Shown: positions 1-13,900 of the stretch, in pieces | Layout: each line of letters begins with the position of its first letter | Numbering within the stretch: position 1 is the stretch's first letter | Assembly (NCBI RefSeq): GCF_000524195.1 | Contig: NW_020170382.1 | Span: forward strand, 440,798 to 504,797 | Origin: Echinococcus granulosus | Taxonomy: Eukaryota; Platyhelminthes; Cestoda; Cyclophyllidea; Taeniidae | Direction of reading: 5' to 3' | Length of the DNA stretch: 64,000 nucleotides | The notes under the pieces: model-generated | Databases searched by the model: none | What the model was told of the DNA's origin: nothing | The model's input: the letters and a program-made list of their open reading frames with translations, nothing else | Made by a program: the position numbers and the translations under genes

Positions 1-3000
1 TTTTTCTGGTCTTCTTATTTCCCGAATCCAGAGTTTTCACCATTTTGCTGTAGCTAAAAGCGTCTTCGAAAATGAGCGATTTTACAGCAACCCTGTGATA
101 TTTCAACTTCACTTTACCTCCGTTGTCTGACTAGTGACTGGTGCTAATGACTTATTTAATGTCAAAAGTTTGCCCAACGCATGGTGGGAGGAGAGTGGAG
201 GCCCAAAGTACAAACATCGTGGAGGAGCGCATTCATTGCGTGAGAGGCGAAGTACTTGCCTCTTGTATGGGGGCGGCTAGCTGAAGAACCTCGACGCCGT
301 AGGTGTTTGCTCTGATCCCTGCATTTAATGCTACGATAGACATCCCAGTAGATCCTCCAGTTGTACTTGGCTTCATTTTATTACTCAAATGATTTTAATT
401 AGCTTTCCTGTGGGTCAATACTACTTAATCTAGTAAAGTTTGTGGTGTTTGAATACCCTCCGAATACGCAGTGCTATCACAAATGGAAGTGCAAGAAATC
501 AAAGGGCCTTTCTTTGTTATTCAAGTAGTTTTTAGTTTTGAATATGTTTTGCCATCAATGAACGCCTCTAGGCGACTTGAAGAGAGGGCACTCTGTATGA
601 CTAATTCAGGTCATACTTTACATCTGAATGTCGCCCGTGAAATTACTCTCCCATTAGTTTCTGTGAGCTGGCATTTAAATGCAGTAATGAAAAAAAAAAA
701 AACACCTTTTGGCACTATTCTGTAGATAAAACCGGTTAGGAGTCCATATTACTGTTTTATACCAGACCGAGAGCTGATGTGATTATGTTCAAGTAGTCTC
801 TAAATGCTATTCAAGGGTTCACCGCTGTGTGAATTGAGGCGTTGCTATTTCTGAACAAAAAAGTTTTTTGGTAATGACCTTTTCCGAGAAATATTTTCTT
901 CAACTAGTTTTGGAGCCTAAAACAAAACTTCACTAGCACGTCTGCCTACCGTAACAGCCAAGTTTAAATAACTCCTAGTGTCCATCCAAGTGCTCATAAA
1001 TTCGTTTGTTCTGCATAACGAAAGAAATGATATTTAACTAAGAAAACTGACAGGAAGGAAACGATTAGTGAGCCACTCTTGGCGCGATCGAGGTGAGAGA
1101 GATCAGGTGGCAGTACTATCGCTACATATGGATGTGCACGCCCGATGGTCTTCGGTACATCCATCCCTCCATTATCACTTTTTCGTTCATGTCCCAATTG
1201 TTGAGACACCTCCACCGTGATTAAGTAATTTCATCCTATTAAGACATTATGGGATTGTCCGAGATTTTTGATATTTTTTGGCCCCAGTTTTATGCTTAAG
1301 TAAAGCCAATGGGAACAAAAATTTTTCACGTGACTTCGAAAATAATGATGACAAAGTCATTGCGATTGAAGGGTTCTGCATATTCAAATGAAACTTCTAA
1401 AATTGTGGCCACGCAAAACTAGACAGCGTCTCGGACAGCCTCTACCCCCCTGGTCTGGAAGGCTATTGTGGCGGTGGGGGTGAGGGAGTGTCCACACAGT
1501 TTAACGCCACAAGTGTTTGCGAGGCATGTCTGAGTCTGCATTCTGACACACCAATATTCTGCTTGTACGTTCAGATGGGAACTGGAATGAAGGTCTAATT
1601 TTAAGACTTTTAAGTCATGGCATCGCCATTCCATCTTGCTAAGCCCAAAAATTCCTCGCTTTCTTCATCCGGCATTAGTAAAATGTGGACAACCGGGGGT
1701 CAGATTTGAGGCGATGTCTCTTTTCGAAAATCTATCAGAAGTCTAATGCTCAACTTGTCCTCTTACGTCATACCTACTCAGCTAAGCTGCCAGTCAGTTC
1801 TCTAAAGCTTCAATAACGAACAAAAGGCCGACTAGTCTATTAAAATAAAGCTTGAAATGTAGCATGAATAGATGGATTGTCTGCTCCTGAGACTACTTTT
1901 AAATCTACCGATCGCAACACCATAGACCCACTTTTATCCATCTGCTCAGCAGTTTCAGACCTTTATCATTTTCAAACCAAAGTGGATTTTAGTATAGAAT
2001 AACAGTCTAAAAATTCCCGAAAATTCGGAAGTAGTACTTGTGACTACTTATTTAACTGTACCTATTAACCTCTAGGAGTATAGACTTCAAAGCTGAGTTT
2101 ACGCATTCACACTGCCTTGAAAGAAATCGAGGCGTTGCCATGGTACCGCCCTAAACACTGTTTTGCGGACAAGTTTGCAGCCTACGAGGCGGTATATTTT
2201 TTGGGTTCTACGCATCCTTATGTGAATCACGAAGAGTAATCCACTCTAGAAATGCTAATAACAATCAAACTTGTGCATATACATATCGTCTGGCTAGCTT
2301 GAGGGTATTTAAGTCGGCGGCACACTTAATTATTAGTCACTTGTACCCACTATCCACACTACCACCACAGGCGATAATTAGAACGAGACGAAACTGGAGG
2401 CCCCCACCCACCCACTCTCACCTTGCCAGAAAATGCGGTTGATGAAGTGACTCTATGACCACACACACTGGGCGTGCAGTAGGCTAAGAAATAGATGAAG
2501 TTTAAAGGAGAGACCCGGCCTCCCGATACAGGTCCTGGAAACGGCTGAAAACCATGAACTCGAGGAAGTTAGAAGATACGCCTCTCAATGCTCACACCAT
2601 CTGGAAAAGTGGTACAATCAGCGGGCGGTTCACACACACATTACTTCGTCCGTAGAACACTTCATAATGAAATGGTGTAGTGAGGCCACTCTTAGCTTGA
2701 CCACTGAGAACTGTGTGTTTAGAAGGATGTTCGAGAACTGCGTTGAAATCGACTGGAAGATGAACGAATTAGGTATTTCACTTCAAAGGCATTATTAGGT
2801 AATCGAAAGGAGCAGTGATAAATGGAGTCTGATCCGACTTCTCCTCCGGCGAAGGAGAAGTATAGTGCAAAACTCACCCCACCAGACCCATATTTTTTTT
2901 TCAACTAGCAGGTCTGATAACCTTTGGTAGGCGAGTGCCTCAATCCATCATTGCCCTTCACACACACACACACCACCGCTGGGAACACACATGCACGCGG

Positions 3001-6000
3001 AGGTAAGCGCCGTCTTTTGCTGCTGGCCTGCCTGACTGCGTGTGTGTTGAACGAAGGGACGGCCGCCAACTGACATGGCAATAACCCGATGGCGGCTGTA
3101 CAGTCTGTTTTTATTGCCACTTCAAATTTGGCGTGTGAACGTGTCCCGACCCCCTGTTTTCTAAACACTAGAGCGAGCGAGCTAGCATTAATCATTGTTT
3201 TGTTGCCCTGGTCTACCGGAGATGGCGAGAAGGAATAGGAGAATGCGTGGGTGCAGGAGCTCTCCATCCAAATATCATTTCTGTCCACACATCAGTGGGT
3301 CACGGATATTTTCTTCGAGGACATTTCCAGTGGGGATCGCATTTAGGTTTAAGGTCAGTGGAGGCTTTATTGAAACCTGACATGGCCCATACATCAACGG
3401 AAAGCGATTGCGAATGCTTCGACTGGAATTGCGGTTTCAGAAGGCTTCCACAGCTTTTGTGCTTCTAGTTCCTAATTCACTCCTGAGACTGAAGGAAGCG
3501 ATTTTTCACCTAGGCAAATTAAAACCGAAAACCGAAATTTGGTATGAAGGTTTTGAAGCGTTTACTACCATCTTTTGATATCGAAATTCTTACAACGGAT
3601 CATAGTTGCAGCGCTAATATATGGAATAATCTGAGGATTGGTGAAAAAAATGGAATGTCAAACATTTTAGCATTGTTTACGCCTAAAAGCAGATTTGTTT
3701 TAAATTTATTTTAAACATTATACGGCCATCACTGCTGAAGAGAAGTCCCTTCAGCTCCTTAGTTCTGCGAGGAATAGTCTTCAGTTAAAATTTGGCTTTT
3801 AATTGATAACGAAAATATGAAAAGTGTCGACAGTCATCTGCCACCAGCAACCACAAAGCATGCGGTAGTTTCCAAGGTAATCGATTGACTATGTGGGATC
3901 ATCAAGTCTTAAGATAAACTCAAGTCTTCGAAACTTGAATAACTTTTCAATGTTATTCAATATGCCTACCAAGCTTGTTTCATAGTTGTCAAATCAAATG
4001 GCTTTTTACAATGACATGAATAACCGATTGAAATACTTAAATTAATGGTAGTTAAACCAATCTCTCCTCTTCCCAGAAGTATTTTCCTTCCCTCTGAAAG
4101 CTACATTAACTTCGCACTTCAAAATGCACTGTTGAGTAAATCTAAAACACATTTTTTGATGCTCTCGAGTTGAATTCTTACGTGGCAACCACTTCACCTA
4201 TACGGAGATTTGCGGAACTAGCTATCCCAATGGAAGTATTGGGAAGTGCTTACACTTCTGGGGGTCTAGAACCCTTCCTAACAGTCATATAACTCTGAAT
4301 TTAAATGCCTAACATTACTATGCCTCGTGAATATGGAGAGCTAGCAATGGTAGTCCTTTATTTATTTACATCGTTTGCCACGAACGCCTACTTCACCAAA
4401 AGCCGACATTTTTTAATATATTAAGGCTTTAGGTATGCTATGATTGATGTTGATGTTACTGATTTTTAAACCAATTTGCGGGTATCGGGTTCAATAAGTT
4501 TGAAGTGTTCAGCACATCTCTTTCAACCAAAATGGAATGGAATTTTCGCCAATTATTACTCTGTTGTTAAGGTCATAAGCCAATTTAAACAACCGGTCAA
4601 AGGAAACCATTTCTAAATATATTCCTTATTTTACAACAAATGTGTGATTATAAAACCAAAGAACCCCTACGTAGCAGAGGCTAGTAGATGATTAAATTGG
4701 GAACTTTCGTTTCAAAACTGTCAATGGCAAGGAAACATGGTGAAGATGCACTTCTCCAAGGCAATTAGCCTATTTGCACTGGATGCAAGGTTCGATTGTG
4801 TAAACGGAAGATTTATAATTGCAGCCGGTCATAAAAACAACATAAATTAGTGCGCTCTTTCCCACTACACTATTTCCCCTTCCTACTGCCCCGTTCAAAA
4901 CCTCCGACTCAAGCATCGGAGTCGCCCAGATATTTCCCCCAGAGGAACGCCTGTTCGCCTCTAGAAGCTGAGGGAACTGCCAGCTATTTTAACCTAATAA
5001 GGATTGTCCGACTACCTTGATCTAAGGACTAAAATTTAGCAAATACTCCTGGTAAAATAGCTCGAGTTTGATTCATTTTAAATGAGACCTCATATCAGCG
5101 AATGTATTCGTAATAGGATACCAATCTTAGCAACTGAAATGCTGTAGTCCTAAGTGGTTGGATTAGCATTTACAGGAATAAAGCACCTGAATGCAGCAAT
5201 CACATTGTTGAAGAAAACTCCTTTTAGGCCTTTTGAAGTCCAAAGTTGATTCAGTGAATGCTTGGGCCAAGTGAATGGCCAAATGCCTATTCATACCACG
5301 ACCCTCAGTACAAGTGCGCCCAGAATGCGTTTATCTAGGGAAGGGAGTAATTATCTACGACATAAGAGCCTCATAAAACACGTTGTTGCACACACAATGT
5401 GGCATTTGACCCATACTCATTCTGTTAGGCATAAATTGCAATTTATGAGATTTCTGCATGCCCATACCTTTGCCTCTGTGTGTGCCAAAGCTCTCTAATC
5501 GCGTTGGTGCAGGCGCCACCATACACACCCGAACGGAGTTAGGACCTTACGATCATGTGCCGCCTTCCCCTCCCCACTTCCCCCTCACTCGAATCGAGCG
5601 CACGCCTATGCGCACACTGGGTGCGAACGTCCACTCAAGCCCAACGAACCAATCAGGCGTCTGAACGGGGTTCAGCAGCGCGAAAATAACGCGGCGGGTG
5701 CGGAAGGACCGCCAGCGGGTTCGTGCATGCACATGTGTGTGTGTCTGCCAGCTAATTTATGTTCATCGTCGCGAGGCGCGCAAGATAGCGTGGCAAGATT
5801 GAGAGAGTGGATAGGAAGGAGGGGGTGAGAATGGGGCACTGCACCTAAGGACGATCACGACCACGACCGCGACGACTACGGGGGTGGCTATCGTTGGTGA
5901 AATGGAGGTGGCAGACAAACATCGAGACTCAGACGCCATAAATTTAGGCCACCTTTCCGACGCTATTATCAAAAGGTGGGACTCGTTTTTATGAGTCTGG

Positions 6001-7839
6001 CGGGGCAGGTTGAGAATAAGTCGGGCTATGTTAAGTCAAAATTACACCAACGAAGGAGTCTGGGTTATGTTTAGGACAGAACCCGGAATTTGTTTACAGA
6101 CTTTTCAATGATTTCGTTCCCCCATCCCCTGGTCCACTTGTCTTACCGTAGTAGCTTTCACCAAGTAAACAGCTACTCTATCAACAAAATTTGTTCTAGA
6201 AGGGCAGCAAAAATTGGTCACCACGATCAAACGTTGCCGACACTGCCCGGTGTGGATTAAAATGTATTTTTATTTGTCTTGTATAAAAATCAAAATGGAG
6301 TCATTTGAGCAACAGCTGCTTCCACAATTTTTCAATACGACCCATACCCGCCTGTTATTCGTCCACTCACGAAAATATCCGGTTCCGTAAGGATGGGATT
6401 TGAACAGATGAAAAAATATACCACTTTAATAATGCAGCCCACCAGGGTCCATGAGGATCATCAGCATCTTGCTGTATTTTAAATTAGTCTTACAAACGCG
6501 CTTCTGAAGCCACGCACCTACGAATGGATAACTAAGATAGGGGAATGTGGGCTTTCATCAGGCCTTTCTACCGTTCTATTAAATCTTCCATCTTGGAAAA
6601 ACAATATAGGACTGAAATCCTTAGACTACTGCAATGCCAAAAGGGATATCTCAAGAGGGCTCAAAAATATCGCAAAGAAATCTATCTAAAACACCATGAT
6701 TGGGTTTGAGATATATTTCGGTCTTGAAACAGACTTGTTGAAACTTGCGCATTTCAATGGAGGTCAACAGCGGTTTTGTAGCACAATTTGTTAAGGGCAT
6801 CCTAACTTTTATTGCCAATCGCATTTCACATAGCTCCTTTGAACGCTCAATTTTGAGCAAGGGAAAGCTTTTGCTACCATGGCGACATATTATTTAGCAA
6901 ATTAAAAGCTGATAATCGGTTTAAATTTTCAAGCAGGTTGATGTTATTTACTTCTTGCTTTTACGCACAAAAAATGGGGAAATTATCGGTGGTGTCCAGT
7001 TTGTTTCTACCTGTTGTCTAAAAATTGGAGTATTTCCAGTGGATATGATAATGGAATCGATCTTACTATCGACGCCATCTACTAAGACAATCGGTGGAAT
7101 TACTCGTGAGTTGTTTAAGTGTGAAGTCTGAAAAGAAGATAGAAATGGACTTTACTGATACCACAATGCTGCCTGTTGAAGCACCATTTATCTGCATGCA
7201 CATAAAACTCAACTGAAACGAATGAGGTTAAGCCAGTACAAATGTCCAACTAGTTTTAAATGCCTGCAGATCCCTTTTATTCACGAGGCACGAAATGATC
7301 ATAGGAGTAGACACCTCGTGAACAGAAGAGCTTCATAATGCTGAGATTAACGCATTAATGCCAACTTACCTACTTTTTAATAAAACTGTAGATTAAATTT
7401 CGATGTAACGCGTTTACGGGTTGGGGAAATTTCCCTAGCGCGACATTTTGATCCAAACGTTACAGTGGCTTGCGCACACGGAATTGCGCGGTTTGATGAA
7501 GGGAAGACTCGACCATTATCCTTTCAATCCTTTTTAAAAGCCGCCGTTCTCAAATAAGTAAGGCGCGGTTCGGGTCAACAGAGCGGAAGGGCGTCCATGC
7601 GATCAAATAGTATCTGAAAGAGCCACAATGGAGCAATGACTTTGAAGTCGATAGTTTGGCACAATGAGGCACACGTGGGAATTAGTCAGACGTGTATTCA
7701 CCCCTCCTCTCGCACTCGTGGCCCACTTTTGCCAGTCGGTAGGCTGGTCGAGCGGCCAGCCGGTGTGTGCTCCTTTGAAGTTCGCGGACACCGTGAACGT
7801 GAGGCTCGTGCGTCCGGCGATTAGGCGGTGCATTTGACT
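1..7839. other. Intergenic region upstream of the Wnt gene; no gene recognised
   Basis: No reading frame here resembles a family I know. The longest open frame (2905-3288, minus) is low-complexity around a CA repeat and has no domain. The only compositional features are CA/GT-rich patches near 2.95 kb and 5.73 kb and a GC-richer, CpG-containing stretch at about 5500-5970. Small exons of an unrecognised gene, or distal 5' exons of the Wnt transcript, could be hidden here. Confidence 0.5.
5500..5970. promoter_or_regulatory. GC-richer, CpG-bearing patch, possible regulatory region
   Basis: This stretch is clearly richer in G+C and CpG than the AT-rich sequence around it (for example GCGCG and AACGCGGCGGG near 5680-5700). 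It contains a GT microsatellite and no convincing coding frame. It lies about 2 kb upstream of the putative first Wnt exon, so a promoter or enhancer role is possible. This is compositional inference only; no core promoter element was identified. Confidence 0.2.
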
Positions 7840-7912
7840 ATGGCTGCGTGTGTGTGCGTTTGCTGTGTGATTCACATCATCGTCTCCACAGTCTATGCCG
7901 CCGCATCAGGGC
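7840..7912 (+). other. Putative first coding exon of the Wnt gene (signal peptide)
   Basis: ATG at 7840 opens a short hydrophobic leader, MAACVCVCCVIHIIVSTVYA, followed by AASG, which looks like a signal peptide. A GTGAGG donor follows at 7913 and leaves phase 1. This matches the acceptor ending at 10665 (TTGTAGAG), which begins with the last two bases of a codon. The next exon continues in frame into the conserved Wnt N-terminus. The exon was chosen on leader character, phase and position only, so another upstream exon remains possible. Confidence 0.45.
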
Positions 7913-10900
7913 GTGAGGTGATTTGAAGAGTGGGAGAATATAGCCTCTGCATCTGCTCCATTCCGATCGACACCCGCTTTAGCGCAACGAATACAGGTTA
8001 CGCAACTTCAGAGTCCGACCCCCTAATTTGTAATCCTGAGAACTTCTGAGGAATGTGCGTTAGGCGGTCTGGTTTGTGCTCCACTCCCCAGTACACGTAA
8101 TGATTCGGCTTCACCTGGATTCTTTGAAATCCTAGAGGCGTTTCCTTCCTAATTACTCTACCTGCTTTCCAATAATGCGACCAACTAGACACAGCTAAAC
8201 AGGTGTCCGGTTTTAACTTCACATTGGTTTGCACACAGTCAGTTGTGCTTTCACCTCTGTTTGCGACTTATCCTTTTAATTTCCATCTCTCCGAAGGAAT
8301 AAAAACGTTCACGTCCTAAAACCTTACTGCATTCCAGCAAGGCAAATGTATGACAGGTTTACATGCAACATAAAGATCCAACCTAGTGACCATGAGATAT
8401 TGTACAGTAGAAATTTTCAGGAATTAATTGAAACAGTTCATTTGCATATAGTTCTAGGCCTGGCATAAATGTTTGAACCACGCAACAATGTTTTGCAATT
8501 TGCCAAACAAGAGGAGTACTATAAATGGAGTAAAGGCACGCGGAAAGAAGCAACCGTGAGAACTGCAGTCATAAAAAAGAAAAATAGGGAGAAAAGTAAC
8601 TATAAAGGGACATGATGGGTGTAGCTTAATGTCCGCAAATTTCCCAAGTCAAAGAATTCGTGAGATCCATGATCCGATTAAGTCTTGGACAAATGGAAGC
8701 GCTATGTGAACACTGCCAGGAGTCTCGACTCCATAAGACGGTTTTTTTGTTAGGCAACAGGTAGCAGCTAGATGAGGCATGCAAATTTATGAACCATACG
8801 CCATTTTCAGGCCAGCAATTGCACCATGGCTGTGAATCTATTCATCGGGGAGGCCAACACAAATATGGGGGTGGGAAGTGTGGGTGGGTTCCCTTTCTCT
8901 CTCTCTCTCTCTCTCACTCTCTCTCCTCGCTCAGACTAATTAAACCGCCTTGGGTGAATGGAGATTGATGTGTTGCCGTGAGGTATTTCTCTGTTTTGTT
9001 TACGGAGATGCTGGAGGTAGTAACGAATTCCGAAATCACTCATGTAGGAAGGGACTTGGTGCTCCTGTCGTGGTGAATCTAGCAAGGTGTGAGCCACAGG
9101 AGTTCTTGGTAGTATGAACACCTGGTAGCCGAAATCCTGTGCCAGTTTATTTTTTAAGATGTTGATACCTCCCTAATGTCGTGATAAAAGCGTATTTCTT
9201 ACAGGCAGGCTAGCATTTACTCCGGTTTCTGCACTGAGTTGGTTTCAAATTGAAGAGTGGGTTTAACTTGCAAAAAGGGACGTCCCTGATATTTTAGCAG
9301 CCTTGAGAAAAACCCCTGAAAATGCATTCAATGTTGGCATTAATCAGGACCAGGCAATTTATCACAATGATTGGTATAGGCCAAGCATGTTTTGGTGAAT
9401 GGTGTCTAGTCGGATCTCCATTTGACATCCAAGCACTGGGACCAGCTACGGTGCCAACCACACACTCTACGTGTGAATTTGTGAATGATTTTGTCTGTTT
9501 TCTCCTTTTGGTCTTTTTATTTCATTACCCAATAAATAACCCACGATTTATTTTTTAATTAACCATAAGGATTCCACATTTTTTCAGTAATTTAACAAGT
9601 AGACGACTCCCTCGCTCTGAAGATTCGAAGCTGAAAAGTGGATAAAATTCACCCTCCGTCTCACGCTTTACGTGGGCCAATTTATTCTTTTTTTTTTTGA
9701 TGCCTTTTTTTTATTTTGAAGATCCAAAGTTAAATAGTTAAACAACATTGTGTTTTTGAGACAAAAAAACTTGGAATGCTTTAGAAACTGCTCCAGCTTA
9801 CTTCGATTTGACCGAATGTTTCGCCTATGAATCGGTGGTGCAGAAACCACTCTACTTGGTCCTCGAAGCATGACAAATGAAGAAATCCATTCTGGTGGGT
9901 ATTCAAGGGCACTCATCACGCCGGAATATAGAAATCATGGCAACAGTCTGCAATTAAATTAAGCCACAGAATGCCAAAATAATCCAAACGAGGGTGATAT
10001 TTCCCTGGTCTGATCGCAGATCACCCAGGTTATTAATCTTCCATTGGAAAAACTCCCAACTCTTGTAAATCGCAATAGTTAACTATTTGAGATAAAGGGC
10101 ACAAATGGAGCAAGTTTTAGCCCTATCCCCCTGTTCTGGAAGCGATGGTATTGCGATTTGGTCAGTACTTACGAAATTTCTGCGAACTTGCGTTATACTC
10201 TTGAGAGTTTACTCTGCAGATGTAGATGCCGAAAACGTGCAAGATTCTACCATTTAGCGATTAACCTGCAGCAGTTAGAAACTTGACAAATGAGTTAATA
10301 ATGGACGCTGTTTGAATACGAAGCGAAGAAATGCTACATTTGACAGTACATTTAATAATAGTTTGATACATTTGACTCCCCTGGGACAAAAGAAGCTATT
10401 GTCCTGAGTGCATGAACTGCAAGGGCCTTGGAAAGTGAATGAGTCTATGTGTAACAAAAATGATAACCCTATATTATTATTTTAGTGCGATGTCACATAT
10501 CCGCGACGCGGTCTTTGTCAGTGTGCTTAATCACTTCGCAAATGGATTTATTGCATCTCAAGCGATAAAAGAGGTGGTGAATAGTTTGGCTCGGAGAATA
10601 ATCGTTGTGAGAAAAAGTTGATTTCTTATAAAATATTGTATGCTAGTTGTCCTAATCTTGTAGAGGCATTTATCACCTACGGAAGAGTTCCGACTACCCC
10701 CGGGACAGCTCAGCGCCAGCCTTTACGACCCGCGAGTGTGAGATCGCCCGCTATCACCTTGGCTTCCGGCCACGACAGGCGAGGTTCTGTAACCATCCCC
10801 GCCTTGGCTTCGCTATGTTGCCGGTGCTGCGAGCAGCGCGTGCTGTCGGCTTCCACTGCCCCGACACTTTCTCTAACAGGCGGTGGAACTGCTCCTCAGT

Positions 10901-13900
10901 TGAGGCGCTGCCTCGCATGTCACCCGAACTGAAACGTGGTGAGTTTATGAGGTGGGATGCATATTCAGCCAGAAAAATTGTCTTTAGCAATTAGTTAAAT
11001 TTTGTGTTAGTCAAGTTTACTGAGCTAACTGTGGTTAGACGAAATGGGAAAAGTGTGTTTGCTTACAAATTGTGTCACGAAAGTGAGACAGCTTAGCTCA
11101 AGTGGCCCATCTTTCGACGGCCACTTTTATTTCCCAACTGCCCTATCATGTGACTATCTAGTCCCCAGAAAAAGGCTACATCCACTAGGAGAAAAATATC
11201 AGGGCAATGTGAAGGGTGAGGACGTGGCAATGTTCCCCGTCCATCCAAAAGTGCAATTCTCACGGTTACGTATTGGACGCAGTTGTTTGGGGTTACGAAT
11301 CCTGCGTTCTTTTGTAATACTAAAAGTGAAACTTCCTCTCGACCGATTTTCTGGTTCTGATTGTTTCTAATGAGGACGAGAAGGAAGAGGAGGAGGAAGC
11401 TTGATTGCACGCATTGCAATTGCATTAAACCGAGTATATTTCAGCCATAATTGCCGTTTGATCGTCAGAAAATGGAAATTCACAATGAACAATCGCGTCG
11501 ACAGTTCATCACACACATGGGGTACGAAGCAGTTCCTTCGTTGTGTGCAGTGGGCACAGAGAGTGAATCGTTCGGTGACAACAGATGAGGTGTTCGTTTG
11601 CTCCAAGTTGGAATGCAAAGATCGTTTCTCATCACTGGTCAATCAGTGAACAATCTTAAAACGGTGTTTTTTATAAAGTGAAGTGAAGTGAAGAAATGAA
11701 GAACGCATTGGTGGTCATCGAAACCTGTTGTCTGTCATCTGTTAATGCATGGTACGTGGATGCGACCCATTTGCTGAGTACCTTCCACCGCTTTCTCTCC
11801 AAATTGATGTAGGTGAAAGGTAATTTTTTACCACAATCAATCACAGTAGACTCTACGGGACATCGTTTCTAACACCTTCATAGCAGGCAATTTGCATCCA
11901 ATGTGAAACAGCATTGGTAAGTAAGAATAGAGGATCTGCATGAATGCGATGTAACTACCAGACGAATGCGATTCCTTACCAGCGTCAAGGCATCCATTTA
12001 ATCCACTTGGCTCTGGGCGGGCAGTTCAATTAACGTGTACCGCACCTTCTCCAGCTCTTACACTAACTTTATATGCGACTTCTGTAGCTTTGTTATGGAG
12101 TTAAACTTAGTTTGTGAGGCTGGCTAGCTCGAATCGCTTTCATCGGATCCTTTTAACCGAAAAGTGATGATAGACAAGGAAGGCAGTGAAAAACAGTAGA
12201 GAGCGTACAGCGCCATAATTGTCAACAACTGTATGGGTTTTACAGGTCCCTGCTCAAACTTTTTCGGGCATTTGAAAGCTCTGCTGCTCGATTAACACAT
12301 TCCCCATATCCATTTCCTGAGAATATGGGAAGATATATTACTAATGTACAGAAGAGTTGAGTTGCTACTGGCATGGTCCGGAGGCCGTGCCGGGAAGTGG
12401 AGGTACAATGGCGGAGCCTTCATTGCCCGCTTAATTAAAATGCAGTGTTGAATATTCAACGTATTACCGTAGATTTGTCATCACTTCACTTTTGAACTGT
12501 CAGATATCATTCTATTCCAGTAGGTTTTTGAGGTAGAAATTCGAATTCTTCCTCATGAACAGGGTTAATTTTTCTCGTTGCTGTGGCTCCGTTAATCAGC
12601 ATAATCGAAAAATCCTTTGGTCCCTTATGAATGTTCTCTCTGGAATTCAGAAGTATGGTTATTTATCAACCATAATTTGTGGTATGAACAGTGCTGTAAG
12701 ATGCCAGTTGCCTTGTCCTGCATTCGCCTTATGGAATGTAACAATTATATTCGGATCGTCCTCTGACTTGGATTGCCACTGAAGACCTCAATTAGGGTTA
12801 ACAAATTAAGAAGTCAACTCGAGTCTTGTGGTAGTTTTTTATGTCAAGTCAGGAGTGAGAGCTATTGATAATCTCTGCAGCCATTTTGGAATTTTGCTGG
12901 TAAGGACGACTAGAGCCTAGTGACTTCTCAGTTTGAGGAAATTGAAGTGAGTATTTTCGTTACCGTAAGAGTCAAATTTACTAAGACTCTACACCTCTTT
13001 TACATCAAGGCACAAGGGAACAAGCAATTGTACATGCTTACGCAGCAGCCGCGCTAATATTCGAAATCGGTCGCTACTGCGCCTTAAACAAGATTCGCTA
13101 TTGCTCCTGCGGTATGACCGGTGGCACAGAGATGATAATCAGTCCCGAAGGTGGGCAGATGTCTCGCTTTCCTCAGGGTTACGTGCCTTCCCCACGCGTG
13201 CGTCGCCAACTGGATATGGCCAACTTTCGCAAATTCAGCGACGCCATCTCCTTCCAACCAGAAGTCTCTCATTCACAGCACCAAAAACAATTCCAACAAA
13301 TGCAGACCCAAGTGCAGAACACGCACTATTGGAGTGGTTGTCCAGACAACGTGGACACCGCACGTAGCTACGTGGCGCAGTTTTTGGGCTTTGATGAAAA
13401 ACGCCTTCTTATGGTGGGCTATCATCCACGCAGCCACTCCGTCACTCCCTACACCACCTCCTCTTCCGCCTCCTCCTCTTCCTCCGCCTCCGTCGGCTCT
13501 GGTTCCTCCGTCTACTCAACGCCCTTTAAAAATCCCTTACAGAATGCTGAGGACTCAGCGCCCTATGGATTCTACATGCCTCCCAGTACCAATCTACCGC
13601 AGCCATACCTAAAAAGGAAGACTAGGAGCGCCGAATCTGCTAAGGCAGATACTAAGAGCCTTCATCGGAGCTCTAGACGCACAGGCAGGAGGCGAAGACA
13701 GCCTTCGAAGATGAAATTGACGAACCAGCATAACTACATGGCTGGTGCCTGGGTACGTATCATTTTGGTCTATTGAAAGAAAATCTGCTATGCGTGCATA
13801 CAACATTCCTTGGTTAAAACCGCAAACAACAAAGCCTCTTTCAAGTTTTGTTAAAAGTAGTGTGCATCACAATGACCGCCGTTGAGTTACTTGACATATG

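Noticed and set aside
2905..3288. 127-codon minus-strand open frame
   Set aside because: It includes a translated CA/GT microsatellite, has no domain and no plausible splice context; most likely chance.
13101..13612. Overlapping plus-strand frames of 88 and 153 codons and a minus frame at 13084-13272
   Set aside because: All lie within the large Wnt exon, whose frame carries the conserved motifs; these are shadows.
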